Assembly (NCBI GenBank): GCA_903861075.1
Contig: CAIOSY010000153.1
Span: 1 to 61,275, forward strand
DNA length: 61,275 nucleotides
Source: an uncultured Nitrosomonadales bacterium
Lineage (GTDB): Bacteria > Pseudomonadota > Gammaproteobacteria > Burkholderiales > Gallionellaceae
Reading direction: 5' to 3'
Positions 40,212 through 47,673 of the stretch are shown here, one piece after another. Below the pieces are notes generated by a model. The model saw only the letters and a program-made list of their open reading frames with translations, searched no databases and was not told the DNA's origin. Position 1 is the first letter of the stretch. Every line of letters begins with the position of its first letter. Both the position numbers and the translations under genes were made by a program.

Positions 40212-41149
40212 GACGCTGACCCTCCGGGTAATTCATGCTGTGAGTTGGCTTGTGTGATTACGCTACCCGGCGGCACGGAACGTGTCAGCCAGACATTGCC
40301 GCCGATGGAAGAACCGCGCCCGATGGTGATACACCCCAAAATGGTGGCACCCGCATACACCACCACGTCATCTTCGAGGATAGGGTGGCGCGGCTGTCCC
40401 TTTTCCAGCATGCCGTCTTCACCGACATTAAAACGTTTGGCCCCCAGAGTGACGGCCTGATACAGACGCACTCGCTCGCCGATGATTGCTGTCTCGCCGA
40501 TGACCACGCCCGTCCCGTGATCGACAAAGAATCCAGAGCCAATCACAGCGCCCGGATGGATGTCGATACCTGTTTTTGAATGTGCCAGTTCTGCGATGAT
40601 GCGTGCAATCATAGGGACACCCAATCGGTAGAGTTGATGCGCGATGCGGTGATGAATCACCGCCTGAGCACCGGGATAGCACAGCAGAATTTCATCGACA
40701 CTGCGCGCTGCCGGATCACCGTGGAAGGCGGCACGTACATCGGTGTCCAGCACGCTGCGAACGCCAGGCAGGGAAGCGGCAAAGGTGCGCACGATTTTGA
40801 TCGACAAGGCTTCATTGTCGTGATCATTGCCCGATAAACGCGAGGCGTAGTGAAGTTCTAAAAATACCTGTTGATGCAAGGCGTGCAGTGCGGAATCAAG
40901 CGTATGAGCGACATAAAAGTCTTCGCTTTCCTGCCTTAGGTCGGGCGGCCCCAATCGCATCGGGAATAATGCACCGCGCAGGCTATCCATGATTTCACGT
41001 ACCGGACCTGATGCAGGTAACTCTCGCCCGCCACATTCGTGGTTGCGCGCACAGGATTCGCGCCATTCTCGACGTATATCACGCAACTCACCAACCACGC
41101 GCTCGAGCCCCCAATTGGGTTGCGGGTTCTGTGCAGCGCTCATGTTCAT
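40208..41149 (-). CDS. Serine O-acetyltransferase, long (EpsC/plant-like) form
   Basis: This makes O-acetylserine from serine and acetyl-CoA (313 aa). The N-terminal helical domain is longer than in the cysE copy at 15699. The beta-helix contains [57 protein letters not shown] and [15 protein letters not shown]. This subtype is the one usually found beside family 2A encapsulins. It overlaps both cysK (4 nt) and the XRE gene (4 nt). The second start codon (MSAAQN) is possible. Confidence 0.92.
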   Translation of the reverse strand: MNMSAAQNPQPNWGLERVVGELRDIRREWRESCARNHECGGRELPASGPVREIMDSLRGALFPMRLGPPDLRQESEDFYVAHTLDSALHALHQQVFLELHYASRLSGNDHDNEALSIKIVRTFAASLPGVRSVLDTDVRAAFHGDPAARSVDEILLCYPGAQAVIHHRIAHQLYRLGVPMIARIIAELAHSKTGIDIHPGAVIGSGFFVDHGTGVVIGETAIIGERVRLYQAVTLGAKRFNVGEDGMLEKGQPRHPILEDDVVVYAGATILGCITIGRGSSIGGNVWLTRSVPPGSVITQANSQHELPGGSAS

Positions 41150-42120
41150 ACAGCCAGTCCCGCTGCGTCGAACAGCCCTTCAAACAGGATAGAACTCAAA
41201 TAGCGTTCAGCTGAATCCGGCAGAACCACCACGATAGTCTTGCCCGCATTTTCAGGGCGTTGCGCTAAACGTGCTGCAACCGCAACCGCTGCCCCACAAG
41301 AAATTCCGGCCAGAATACCTTCTTCACGCGCCAGACGACGAGCATACAATACCGCATCCTCATTGCTGACCTGCTCTATGCTGTCAATCAGATCCAGATC
41401 CAGGTTGGCCGGTACGAAGCCTGCGCCTATGCCTTGTATTTTGTGCGGACCGGGTTTGAGTTCTTCACCATTACGCTTCTGTGTCAAAACGGGACTAGCC
41501 GAAGGCTCAACTGCAACGGACTGAATTGGCTTGCCGCGCGTCTTTTTAAAATAGCGCGAAACACCGGTAATCGTGCCGCCGGTTCCCACACCGGAAACGA
41601 AAATATCGACATTGCCGTCGGTATCGTTCCATATTTCAGGACCGGTGGTGGCTTCATGTATCGCCGGGTTGGCCGGATTTTCGAATTGTTGCAACAGAAG
41701 ATATTTTGGATCGGAATCGGCAATTTCGCGTGCACGGGCTATCGCTCCGCTCATGCCTTTTGCACCTTCGGTCAGCACCAGCTTTGCGCCCAGAGTTACA
41801 AGCAGTTTGCGGCGTTCAATGCTCATCGTTTCCGGCATGGTAAGTGTCAACGGTATGCCGCGCGCTGCCGCGACGAACGCCAGTGCAATGCCGGTATTGC
41901 CACTGGTCGGTTCAACCAGTTCTTTGCCCGCGCCCAACACACCGCGCTTTTCGGCGTCGTTAATCATCGCCGCCCCTATGCGGCATTTCACTGAATAAGC
42001 CGGATTGCGACCTTCGATCTTAGCCAGCACCGTGGCCTTGGCGCCATCGATGACGCGGTTTAAACGAACCAGCGGCGTATTGCCGATGGACTGAGAATTA
42101 TCTGCGAACCAGTGCGACAT
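41146..42120 (-). CDS. cysK: Cysteine synthase (O-acetylserine sulfhydrylase)
   Basis: This PLP enzyme joins O-acetylserine with sulfide to give cysteine (324 aa). The PLP lysine lies in [15 protein letters not shown], the substrate loop is [19 protein letters not shown] and the phosphate loop is [17 protein letters not shown]. It follows the rhodanese gene by 29 nt and overlaps the serine acetyltransferase. In this operon it feeds cysteine to the encapsulated desulfurase. Confidence 0.94.
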   Translation of the reverse strand: MSHWFADNSQSIGNTPLVRLNRVIDGAKATVLAKIEGRNPAYSVKCRIGAAMINDAEKRGVLGAGKELVEPTSGNTGIALAFVAAARGIPLTLTMPETMSIERRKLLVTLGAKLVLTEGAKGMSGAIARAREIADSDPKYLLLQQFENPANPAIHEATTGPEIWNDTDGNVDIFVSGVGTGGTITGVSRYFKKTRGKPIQSVAVEPSASPVLTQKRNGEELKPGPHKIQGIGAGFVPANLDLDLIDSIEQVSNEDAVLYARRLAREEGILAGISCGAAVAVAARLAQRPENAGKTIVVVLPDSAERYLSSILFEGLFDAAGLAV

Positions 42121-42149
42121 GTTTTTCTCCTGTTATTTATTCGGGTGAA

Positions 42150-42611
42150 TTATTCTTGTGTAACCGGCAGGCGACGATTCAGCCAGCCCAATCTTGGATT
42201 GCCATCGCCTTCAAACCCTTCCAATATATTGAAAGCATTGCGAAATCCCGCCTCCGTCGCCGCTTCGGCAGCAGCGACCGAACGCTTGCCACTACGGCAT
42301 AAAAACAACACCACATTGCCCTTGTTGACGACCGAATCCAGTTCATTCAGAAAGTGTGGATTTTTGGACATATCCGCGCTCACTAGCCATTCGATATGCG
42401 GCGCAGAGGGCACGGAACCGGTTCGTTGCAATTCTCTGCCGGTACGCACATCAATCAACTCGGCAATACCAGCCGAAAATAGCGACCAGGCCTGTTCTGG
42501 CGTAACATCACCTGCGTATTGCAATCGGGATTTTTGTGCCCCATCACGAGCAGCAGCAAGTATGGCGTGAGACTGGGTATTGGCCTCGGATGAATCAATA
42601 GCGGTAAACAT
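42150..42611 (-). CDS. Rhodanese-like sulfurtransferase, encapsulin operon
   Basis: This is a single-domain rhodanese of 153 aa. The active-site loop is complete, with the catalytic Cys in VVLFLCRSGKRSVAAAEA, and the entry motif is ELIDVRTGRELQRTG. It lacks a signal peptide, so it acts in the cytoplasm. It is the first gene of the operon that runs through cysK and serine acetyltransferase to the shell and cargo. It could carry persulfide sulfur to or from the compartment. The ribosome site GAGGAAG is good. Confidence 0.92.
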   Translation of the reverse strand: MFTAIDSSEANTQSHAILAAARDGAQKSRLQYAGDVTPEQAWSLFSAGIAELIDVRTGRELQRTGSVPSAPHIEWLVSADMSKNPHFLNELDSVVNKGNVVLFLCRSGKRSVAAAEAATEAGFRNAFNILEGFEGDGNPRLGWLNRRLPVTQE

Positions 42612-42785
42612 AAGACTTCCTCAAGTTAAGTGCCATCCAGCGGGGGGGTTTGCGAACGTGCAAACGAACTCAGACAGGCGTTGAGGTCGAATATTAAGCT
42701 TTTCGTTTCAGGACAAAAACGAAGAAAAAGTGATATACAAAGCAGGAAAATGAATATGGGTTTGGCATGAGGCGTACTGACAAGC

Positions 42786-42811
42786 AAAGGGCGCGATTTC
42801 TCGCGCCCTTT
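42786..42811 (-). terminator. Terminator hairpin after the cytochrome c' gene
   Basis: AAAGGGCGCGA (42786-42796) pairs perfectly with TCGCGCCCTTT (42801-42811), an 11-bp stem with a four-base loop. It starts 24 bases after the cytochrome stop. The T tract is short and lies in the stem end, so it may work in both directions. It separates the cytochrome pair from the encapsulin operon. Confidence 0.65.
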
Positions 42812-42834
42812 ATGATTCGCTATTGAAAAACGAA

Positions 42835-43299
42835 TTAGTCCTTGATACGGAAGCTGTCGTGGCAGCTTTTGCAAGTCTCGCCGACCTTGCCAAACTGAGT
42901 CTTGATGGCCGCAACATCACCACTTACAGCGACTTTGGCCAGTTCATTGGCTTCCTTGTTAAAGGCCAGGCCCGCTTTCTTTGCTTCTTCTGGTTTATCG
43001 AAAAACTCAGGTTTCAGGCGTGACTTTTTCCAGCCGGTTGCCTGATCGGTGCCGGGGCCGTAAAGTGCACCCAGGCCGGAATTGGCGACAGCCGCAACAG
43101 AATTTGCCGCTGCGATAATCTGATCCTTGTTGTAAGTTTCAGGATGTTCAACCACCTGGCTTTTGATCTTGGCGCAATTCCATGCGGCAAACGAATAGGC
43201 GGATTGACGGAATTTAACCTGCTGATCTTCAGCTTGACCTGCCAAAGCCGACACACTGACTGCACCCAGTACGAGCGCTAATACTAATTTCAATTTCAT
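42835..43299 (-). CDS. Class II cytochrome c (cytochrome c' type)
   Basis: This is an exported heme protein of 154 aa. The signal peptide is residues 1-20 (VSVSALAGQA) and the heme motif lies close to the C-terminus (GETCKSCHDSFRIKD), the class II arrangement. The four-helix bundle shows YSFAAWNCAKIKSQVV and KAGLAFNKEANELAKVA. A further Cys (NCAKIK) is present. It follows a cytochrome b561 gene and probably accepts electrons from it; gas binding is known for some members. Confidence 0.88.
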   Translation of the reverse strand: MKLKLVLALVLGAVSVSALAGQAEDQQVKFRQSAYSFAAWNCAKIKSQVVEHPETYNKDQIIAAANSVAAVANSGLGALYGPGTDQATGWKKSRLKPEFFDKPEEAKKAGLAFNKEANELAKVAVSGDVAAIKTQFGKVGETCKSCHDSFRIKD

Positions 43300-43352
43300 T
43301 TACAACTCCTCGTTACGATTAAAGAAAACAACAGGATCAAAGATAACAACAA

Positions 43353-44057
43353 TTAAAAACTCGGTTCAGCCGCAGTAGCCGTAGACGCTACGGGCGCGGA
43401 CTCAAAATAACTTGCGCCATAACTCGCTCCCCACACCGCCACGCCCGCAATGGTGAGCGCCGCCATAAAACGCACCACACCGCCACCGGATAACTCGATG
43501 GCATGGGCTTTGGGCACGACTTTTTCACCGGTGAGCATAGGCACGACCAGATTGTGCTTTTTGACCCGTGCGTAATAAATAATCGCCGCCAGGTGCAGCG
43601 GCACCAGCACGATCAGCGCATTGAAAGACAGGTTATGCCAGCCGCTCAATTTGTCGCTGAAGTCTTTTGTGACCAGGCTAAATAACGGCCCTTGAAAGGC
43701 GATGTCATCATTGGCAAACAGACCGGTTAGCACCAGCGCCGCCAGCGTACCCAGCAAAGCCAGCGCCGACAGTGCGCCCAACGGGTTATGACCGATGCCT
43801 TGCCACTGGCCTTTCAGATAAGCCGCAAGCCGCTTCGGCGTCGGGAAAAAGCTGACAAAACGCGCGTGAGTCGAGCCGATAAAGCCCCACACCAGCCGAA
43901 ACACCAGCAAGCCCAGCAGCAAAACACCGATACGACCATGCCAGTCAATCAGATTGCCGCCCAGTTCACCGGTAATCACCGCCGACAGCACGGACAACGC
44001 CATCAGCCAGTGGTACAGCCTTAAAGGTAAATCCCAAACTTTGATGTTGACGGACAT
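43353..44057 (-). CDS. Cytochrome b561 family membrane protein
   Basis: This is a diheme b-type membrane protein that passes electrons between quinones and periplasmic cytochromes (234 aa). The N-terminus KVWDLPLRLYHWLMALSVLS carries the first His ligand, with further histidines in IDWHGRIGVLLLGLL, GWHNLSFNALIVLVPLHLAAI. A fifth C-terminal helix (VRFMAALTIAGVAVWGAS) is followed by a short periplasmic tail. A sigma-54-type promoter lies 36 bases upstream. It forms a two-gene unit with the following cytochrome c. Confidence 0.9.
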   Translation of the reverse strand: MSVNIKVWDLPLRLYHWLMALSVLSAVITGELGGNLIDWHGRIGVLLLGLLVFRLVWGFIGSTHARFVSFFPTPKRLAAYLKGQWQGIGHNPLGALSALALLGTLAALVLTGLFANDDIAFQGPLFSLVTKDFSDKLSGWHNLSFNALIVLVPLHLAAIIYYARVKKHNLVVPMLTGEKVVPKAHAIELSGGGVVRFMAALTIAGVAVWGASYGASYFESAPVASTATAAEPSF

Positions 44058-44092
44058 TTTTTGCTCCCAGATTAACTTGCCTGCTTATTGAT

Positions 44093-44109
44093 ATGCAGTT
44101 TTCATGCCA
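44093..44109 (-). promoter_or_regulatory. Sigma-54 promoter of the cytochrome b561 operon
   Basis: On the - strand the element reads TGGCATGAAAACTGC with A after it. It has GG and GC at the exact 10-base spacing of the -24/-12 consensus (TGGCAC-N5-TTGCW). The predicted start is about 24 bases before the cytochrome b561 ATG. It resembles the two promoters at 52070 and 52384. Confidence 0.6.
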
Positions 44110-44171
44110 AACTTCAATGAAAATTTAACTATTTGCAATCATCTGTTTATTAAAGATTATTTATGACTGCC

Positions 44172-44207
44172 TCTGGCAAACTGGATTTGTAAAGCCTGCT
44201 TGCCAGA
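44172..44207 (-). terminator. Inverted repeat between the 32-residue peptide gene and cytochrome b561
   Basis: TCTGGCAA at 44172-44179 pairs with TTGCCAGA at 44200-44207. It lies 36 bases past the stop of the small peptide gene and could end the long exported cluster. There is no clear T tract, so this is tentative. Confidence 0.35.
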
Positions 44208-44215
44208 CAACACCC

Positions 44216-44231
44216 TGCTGAAATTTCAACT
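44216..44231 (-). promoter_or_regulatory. Possible activator site upstream of the cytochrome b561 promoter
   Basis: TGCTG-AAATTT-CAACT agrees with the dyad TGYTG-N6-CARCA found three times at 52196-52320, except for the last base. It is 107 bases upstream of the sigma-54 element at 44093, the usual distance for an upstream activating site. Confidence 0.35.
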
Positions 44232-44243
44232 TTGCTGTGGCGC

Positions 44244-44342
44244 TTAATGCCACAGCTTGACCGCTGCCCAGCTGGCACAGCCAATCGGCACGGACATCAA
44301 TAACACCAACAGCGTGGCCGTCAGCCAGTGCCAGAATTTCAT
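44244..44342 (-). CDS. Putative small membrane peptide (32 aa)
   Basis: An ATG 11 bases after the SMP-30 gene stop, with AAAGG 8 bases upstream, opens a 32-codon frame. The product is MKFWHWLTATLLVLLM, then SVPIGCASWAAVKLWH, one hydrophobic helix with a central Cys. It would be a single-span membrane peptide translated from the exported cluster. Short hydrophobic frames can be chance, so confidence is limited. I do not know a family. Confidence 0.4.
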   Translation of the reverse strand: MKFWHWLTATLLVLLMSVPIGCASWAAVKLWH

Positions 44343-44353
44343 CCGCGCCGCCT

Positions 44354-45955
44354 TTACTTGGCGCGGCCTTTAAATCCTGGAGTCAGCACCGCGATGCGAT
44401 AAGCCGCGCCGCGCCCGACGATGTAGAGGAAGTTTTTGTTTTTCCCCGCGAAAGCCAGATTTTGTGGCGCTTTGGGCAAGGCAATGGTGCCTAACGCGTC
44501 ACCTTTGGCGTTAAATACCTGAATGCCTGCCGTTGAAGCGACATATAAACGTCCTTTCGCATCAATCGCCAGACCATCCGCCCCGCTGGAATAACTGCCG
44601 TTATCGGTTTTTTTAAACCCTTCCAATTTGGCGAAATTGCGCTTGTTACTAATCGAACCGTCGCGCGCCACATCATAGGCAAGAATGTATTCACCTGCGG
44701 TATTGGCGACATACAACGTTTTTTCGTCCGGGCTCAACTGAATACCGTTGGGACGTTCGATGTCATTGGCAATACGTGACAAATCACCATTGAGCTTGAT
44801 GCGATAAACCGCGGGACGCGGTGTCACCACCGGCTCACCGGCTTTGGGTGCACCGAAAGCCGAACCTGAATCGGTGAAATAAATATCGCCGCGCTGAATG
44901 CTCAATACCAGATCATTCGGTCGCAAAAAAGGCAGTCCATCGAACTGGTCGGCCAGCACTTTTTCATGCCCCTGCGGATACACCACACCAACGCGCGGAT
45001 TCAACACCTGTACCGTGATCAGTTCGCCTTTTGTATTGAAAGCCAGTCCGTTCGAGCCATTGCTATTTTCCAGAAACGGCGAAATTGTGCCGTCTTGCGC
45101 AATGCGCGTGATGCGATTAGCTTGCGTTTCGGTGAATATCAAATCGCCGTCCGGCAAGGCAATCGGTCCTTCCGTGCCTTTGAAACCGTCGCGGATGTAT
45201 TCGATCTTAGTGCCTGCTGCTACCACGCCGTCTATCGCTGGCGTCACGGTGTTTTCAGTATCCGACAAGGCGAAGCAATACAGCAGACCTGCGCCACCGG
45301 TTTTTACCAGATTTTCCTGACCGCAACCCCGGCTGGGATGCGCCGAATTCCACGAGGTATTGCCGCCGCCGGTGCGGTCGAAATGCCCTAATTGCGCCGA
45401 ACCTTCCGCCGCGCTGCTGGTGTAATTGCTGCATGTGTGATCCGCCGCATCGGTATAGGCACGGCCATCCGGCAGCGATCCAGTGATGATGTCGTGTTCA
45501 TTGGGCTTGTCGCCCGCGCCTTTAACCGGCTCATTTTTTTCGGTCAGCGCCGTGGTGCGGCTCAGGTTGTTGCCCAGACGCGCGGAATCCAGCGTATCAC
45601 CATGTAAATCGGCCACATTGCTGGCCACTTTGATATTGCGTGCGTTATACCAGGGGCCACTGCCGATGCGATCACGCGCATTGATGGCTGGCTGACCGTT
45701 CGCTGCCTGAGTACTCAGATAAGCGTGCCAGGTTTTGTTACCGGCACCTGCGGCAGTTGCCAGTTTCTGGCACTGGGCATCTGCACCCGCAATGCCGCCC
45801 AAATCCGCACCATTGCCAACCCCGGCGCTGGTGACAAAAAAGCCTAGCGGCTGGACTGGCGGTTTGGCGGGCGCTTGTGGCGCAGGCGTATCTGCGGCAA
45901 ATACCAAGGAAATATTTAGCAATAATGCACAGGCTATAAATGGACTTTTTTTCAT
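44354..45955 (-). CDS. Exported lectin-like domain fused to an SMP-30/gluconolactonase-type beta-propeller
   Basis: This is a 533-residue two-domain protein. A signal peptide (residues 1-20, LLNISLVFAADTPA) and a Pro-rich linker precede a C-type-lectin-like/endostatin-like domain (about 35-235: GGIAGADAQCQKLATAAGAG, TWHAYLSTQAANG, SAHPSRGCGQENL). The second domain (about 250-530) is an SMP-30-like propeller: EGPIALPDGDLIFTETQANR, NSNGSNGLAFNTKGELITV, RPNDLVLSIQRGDIYFTDSG, ERPNGIQLSPDEKTLYVANT. SMP-30 members are metal-dependent lactonases or esterases. A longer frame reaching 46036 would overlap the upstream gene; the start with the signal peptide was chosen, though its ribosome site is weak. 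Confidence 0.82.
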   Translation of the reverse strand: MKKSPFIACALLLNISLVFAADTPAPQAPAKPPVQPLGFFVTSAGVGNGADLGGIAGADAQCQKLATAAGAGNKTWHAYLSTQAANGQPAINARDRIGSGPWYNARNIKVASNVADLHGDTLDSARLGNNLSRTTALTEKNEPVKGAGDKPNEHDIITGSLPDGRAYTDAADHTCSNYTSSAAEGSAQLGHFDRTGGGNTSWNSAHPSRGCGQENLVKTGGAGLLYCFALSDTENTVTPAIDGVVAAGTKIEYIRDGFKGTEGPIALPDGDLIFTETQANRITRIAQDGTISPFLENSNGSNGLAFNTKGELITVQVLNPRVGVVYPQGHEKVLADQFDGLPFLRPNDLVLSIQRGDIYFTDSGSAFGAPKAGEPVVTPRPAVYRIKLNGDLSRIANDIERPNGIQLSPDEKTLYVANTAGEYILAYDVARDGSISNKRNFAKLEGFKKTDNGSYSSGADGLAIDAKGRLYVASTAGIQVFNAKGDALGTIALPKAPQNLAFAGKNKNFLYIVGRGAAYRIAVLTPGFKGRAK

Positions 45956-45983
45956 ATTGTTTTTTGTATGATTTTTAAGTTGG

Positions 45984-46647
45984 TTAGAAAATTTTAAAAC
46001 CGGAAATGTAATTCGCCAGCGCTTCAATTTCTTCATCGCTTAACGCTTTGGCGATAATATTCATCACACCGCCCGGACTGTTGCTACGCGTGCCAGAACG
46101 CCAGTTGCGCAGTTGTTCGCGCAGGTAAATGCTATGCTGACCGCCAATCACGGGATAACTGCCGTTCGCCGAAAAACTGCCCTGACCGTTTTCGCCGTGA
46201 CAGCTTTTGCAAGGCAATACATTGCGCGTCACATCGCCACGCGTAAAAAGATCACGAGCCAGCAGACTAGCCGTTACCACCGTCCCCTGCATTGGATTAT
46301 TGCTGCCATACCAGGCGGCGATGTCAGCTCTATCGTCATCCGTCAAACTATCAGCCATCGCGGTCATCACCGGATGTTTACGCGCACCTGACTGAAAATC
46401 TTGCAGTTGCTTAACGAGATAATCCGCATACTGTCCCGTGAGTTTCGGCGCAGACGGCGCTAATCCGACACCCAGCAAGCCGTGACATTCCTGACAGTTT
46501 TCTGTCTGTACTTTGTGCTTTCCCGCTATCGGAATTACCGCTGCCCATGTGTAATTCCACCGCCAGCGTAGCGAAGTTTTCGGCATGAACTGTTGGCGAT
46601 ACCAGTCCTGTCGCCAGCAGCGCCATCAAAAGCAGTCGATTTACCAA
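45984..46647 (-). pseudogene. Diheme cytochrome c4-like gene, interrupted by a 1-nt frameshift
   Basis: Two overlapping frames belong to one gene. The first (TTG start at 46647) encodes a signal peptide VNRLLLMALLATGLVSPTVH and the mature start AENFATLAVELHMGSGNSD. The second holds both heme motifs, CQECHGLLGVGLAP and CKSCHGENGQG, and ends ALANYISGFKIF. Dropping one T of TTT at 46512-46514 (A on the coding strand) joins them as SGKAQVQTENCQECH, giving a normal c4-type protein of 220 aa. As written the heme domains lack a signal peptide. This is a real mutation, a phase-variable tract or a base-call error. Other genes of the cluster are intact. Confidence 0.8.
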
Positions 46648-47225
46648 TTACTCTTTCCTGCATCCGACAACTGCTGCACCACTTCCAGCGATTTGAGGAC
46701 ATTGGCCGCCGGCGCTAATGCGGTCAGCGTCGCGGCGATTTTTCCGTCGGGGGTGATCACGAAAGTCGTGCGCTCGGTAAAGCCGTGGTTGATTTCAACG
46801 CCGCGCGTATCTTTTTTGCCGGGTACAGTTACACGCGAGGCCAAATCGTACGATCTGGCAATTTTGCCATCGCTGTCTGAAGCCACAGCGACCTTGCCTG
46901 CGCAATAAGCCGGGTCGGCAGAAAACTCGTTGAGGCGAGCGATGCTGTCTTGCGACACACCAATCACTGTCGCACCGGCAACGGCGAATTTATCACTATT
47001 GGCTGCGAAATCATGCGCCTGCACATTGCAACCGCCGGTATAAGCCGACGGATAGAAATACACCACCACAGGACCTTTTTTCAGTGCGTCTTTCAGCGAA
47101 AAATTAAACGCTTTACCCGCCAGCGATGCCTGCGTTCTAAAGTCGGGCGCAATATCGCCGTCATGCAAGGCTGCCATCGCCGGAATCGCTGCCGACAGCA
47201 CGCCCGCCATAATCAATCTCTTCAT
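46641..47225 (-). CDS. Exported peroxiredoxin (BCP/AhpC-TSA type)
   Basis: This is a thiol peroxidase-like protein of 194 aa with a signal peptide (residues 1-18, AAIPAMAA). The thioredoxin fold shows GDIAPDFRTQASLAGK and VVVYFYPSAYTGGCNVQAHDF, with the peroxidatic Cys in TGGC, where most relatives have TPGC. A second Cys lies in DPAYCAGKVAVAS. It lies between two cytochrome genes in the exported cluster and overlaps the next start by 7 nt. It may detoxify peroxide or reactive sulfur species in the periplasm. Confidence 0.88.
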   Translation of the reverse strand: MKRLIMAGVLSAAIPAMAALHDGDIAPDFRTQASLAGKAFNFSLKDALKKGPVVVYFYPSAYTGGCNVQAHDFAANSDKFAVAGATVIGVSQDSIARLNEFSADPAYCAGKVAVASDSDGKIARSYDLASRVTVPGKKDTRGVEINHGFTERTTFVITPDGKIAATLTALAPAANVLKSLEVVQQLSDAGKSNW

Positions 47226-47252
47226 TTTAAAACCCTTTGAATAAAAATAATT

Positions 47253-47639
47253 TTATGTGTCTTTCTTGTAACTGCGGTGGCAGGTCTTGCAAGTTTTAGC
47301 CAGCGCAACCGAGGTTTGAGATGCGGTATCGAAGTCATTGGAAGCCACATATTTCTGAATGCTGACCGCCAGCTCACGGCTTTCTTTCGACCAGTTCACG
47401 GCATCCTCTTTGCCCTTGTGCACATAAAAGGTTTCGACATCGTTGAACGATTCTTCCAGCGACTTGGCATCATTCAGTGCCGCATTGACCTTTTTGAGGG
47501 AAATATTGGAACTCAGACTTTTTTGCCGGTCTTCCATGACCTGCATATAGTCCTCGTCTATGCTGATTTCGCCGGCGATGACGCTGGTTGCCGTCATCAC
47601 CAGCAGGCTGTAAACAATCAGTTTCAATTTGTTCATCAT
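47253..47639 (-). CDS. Small exported class II-type cytochrome c
   Basis: This has 128 aa with a signal peptide (VMTATSVIAGEISI) and a single heme motif near the C-terminus (AKTCKTCHRSYKKDT). The helices KKVNAALNDAKSLEESFNDV and AVNWSKESRELAVSIQKYV fit a four-helix c-type cytochrome. Two ATG codons in tandem follow AGGAAA; the first was used. The longer frame reaching 47681 overlaps the DUF1501 gene and was rejected. Confidence 0.82.
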   Translation of the reverse strand: MMNKLKLIVYSLLVMTATSVIAGEISIDEDYMQVMEDRQKSLSSNISLKKVNAALNDAKSLEESFNDVETFYVHKGKEDAVNWSKESRELAVSIQKYVASNDFDTASQTSVALAKTCKTCHRSYKKDT

Positions 47640-47673
47640 CCATTTCCTGCGCTCGCCGGGGCGGGCGTTTCCC

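Noticed and set aside
42620-42635. TGGCAC-N5-TTGAG on the - strand, similar to a sigma-54 promoter before the encapsulin operon
   Set aside because: The essential GC of the -12 box is GA, and the start site would fall at the rhodanese start codon. Probably chance.
42626-42874. 82-codon frame on the - strand before the rhodanese gene
   Set aside because: It crosses the terminator and the end of the cytochrome c' gene and has no ribosome site.
45984-46586. Cytochrome c4 frame taken as a complete gene starting at 46586
   Set aside because: That start gives an N-terminus (MPKTSLRWRWNYTW) with no signal peptide. The true signal peptide lies in the other frame just upstream.
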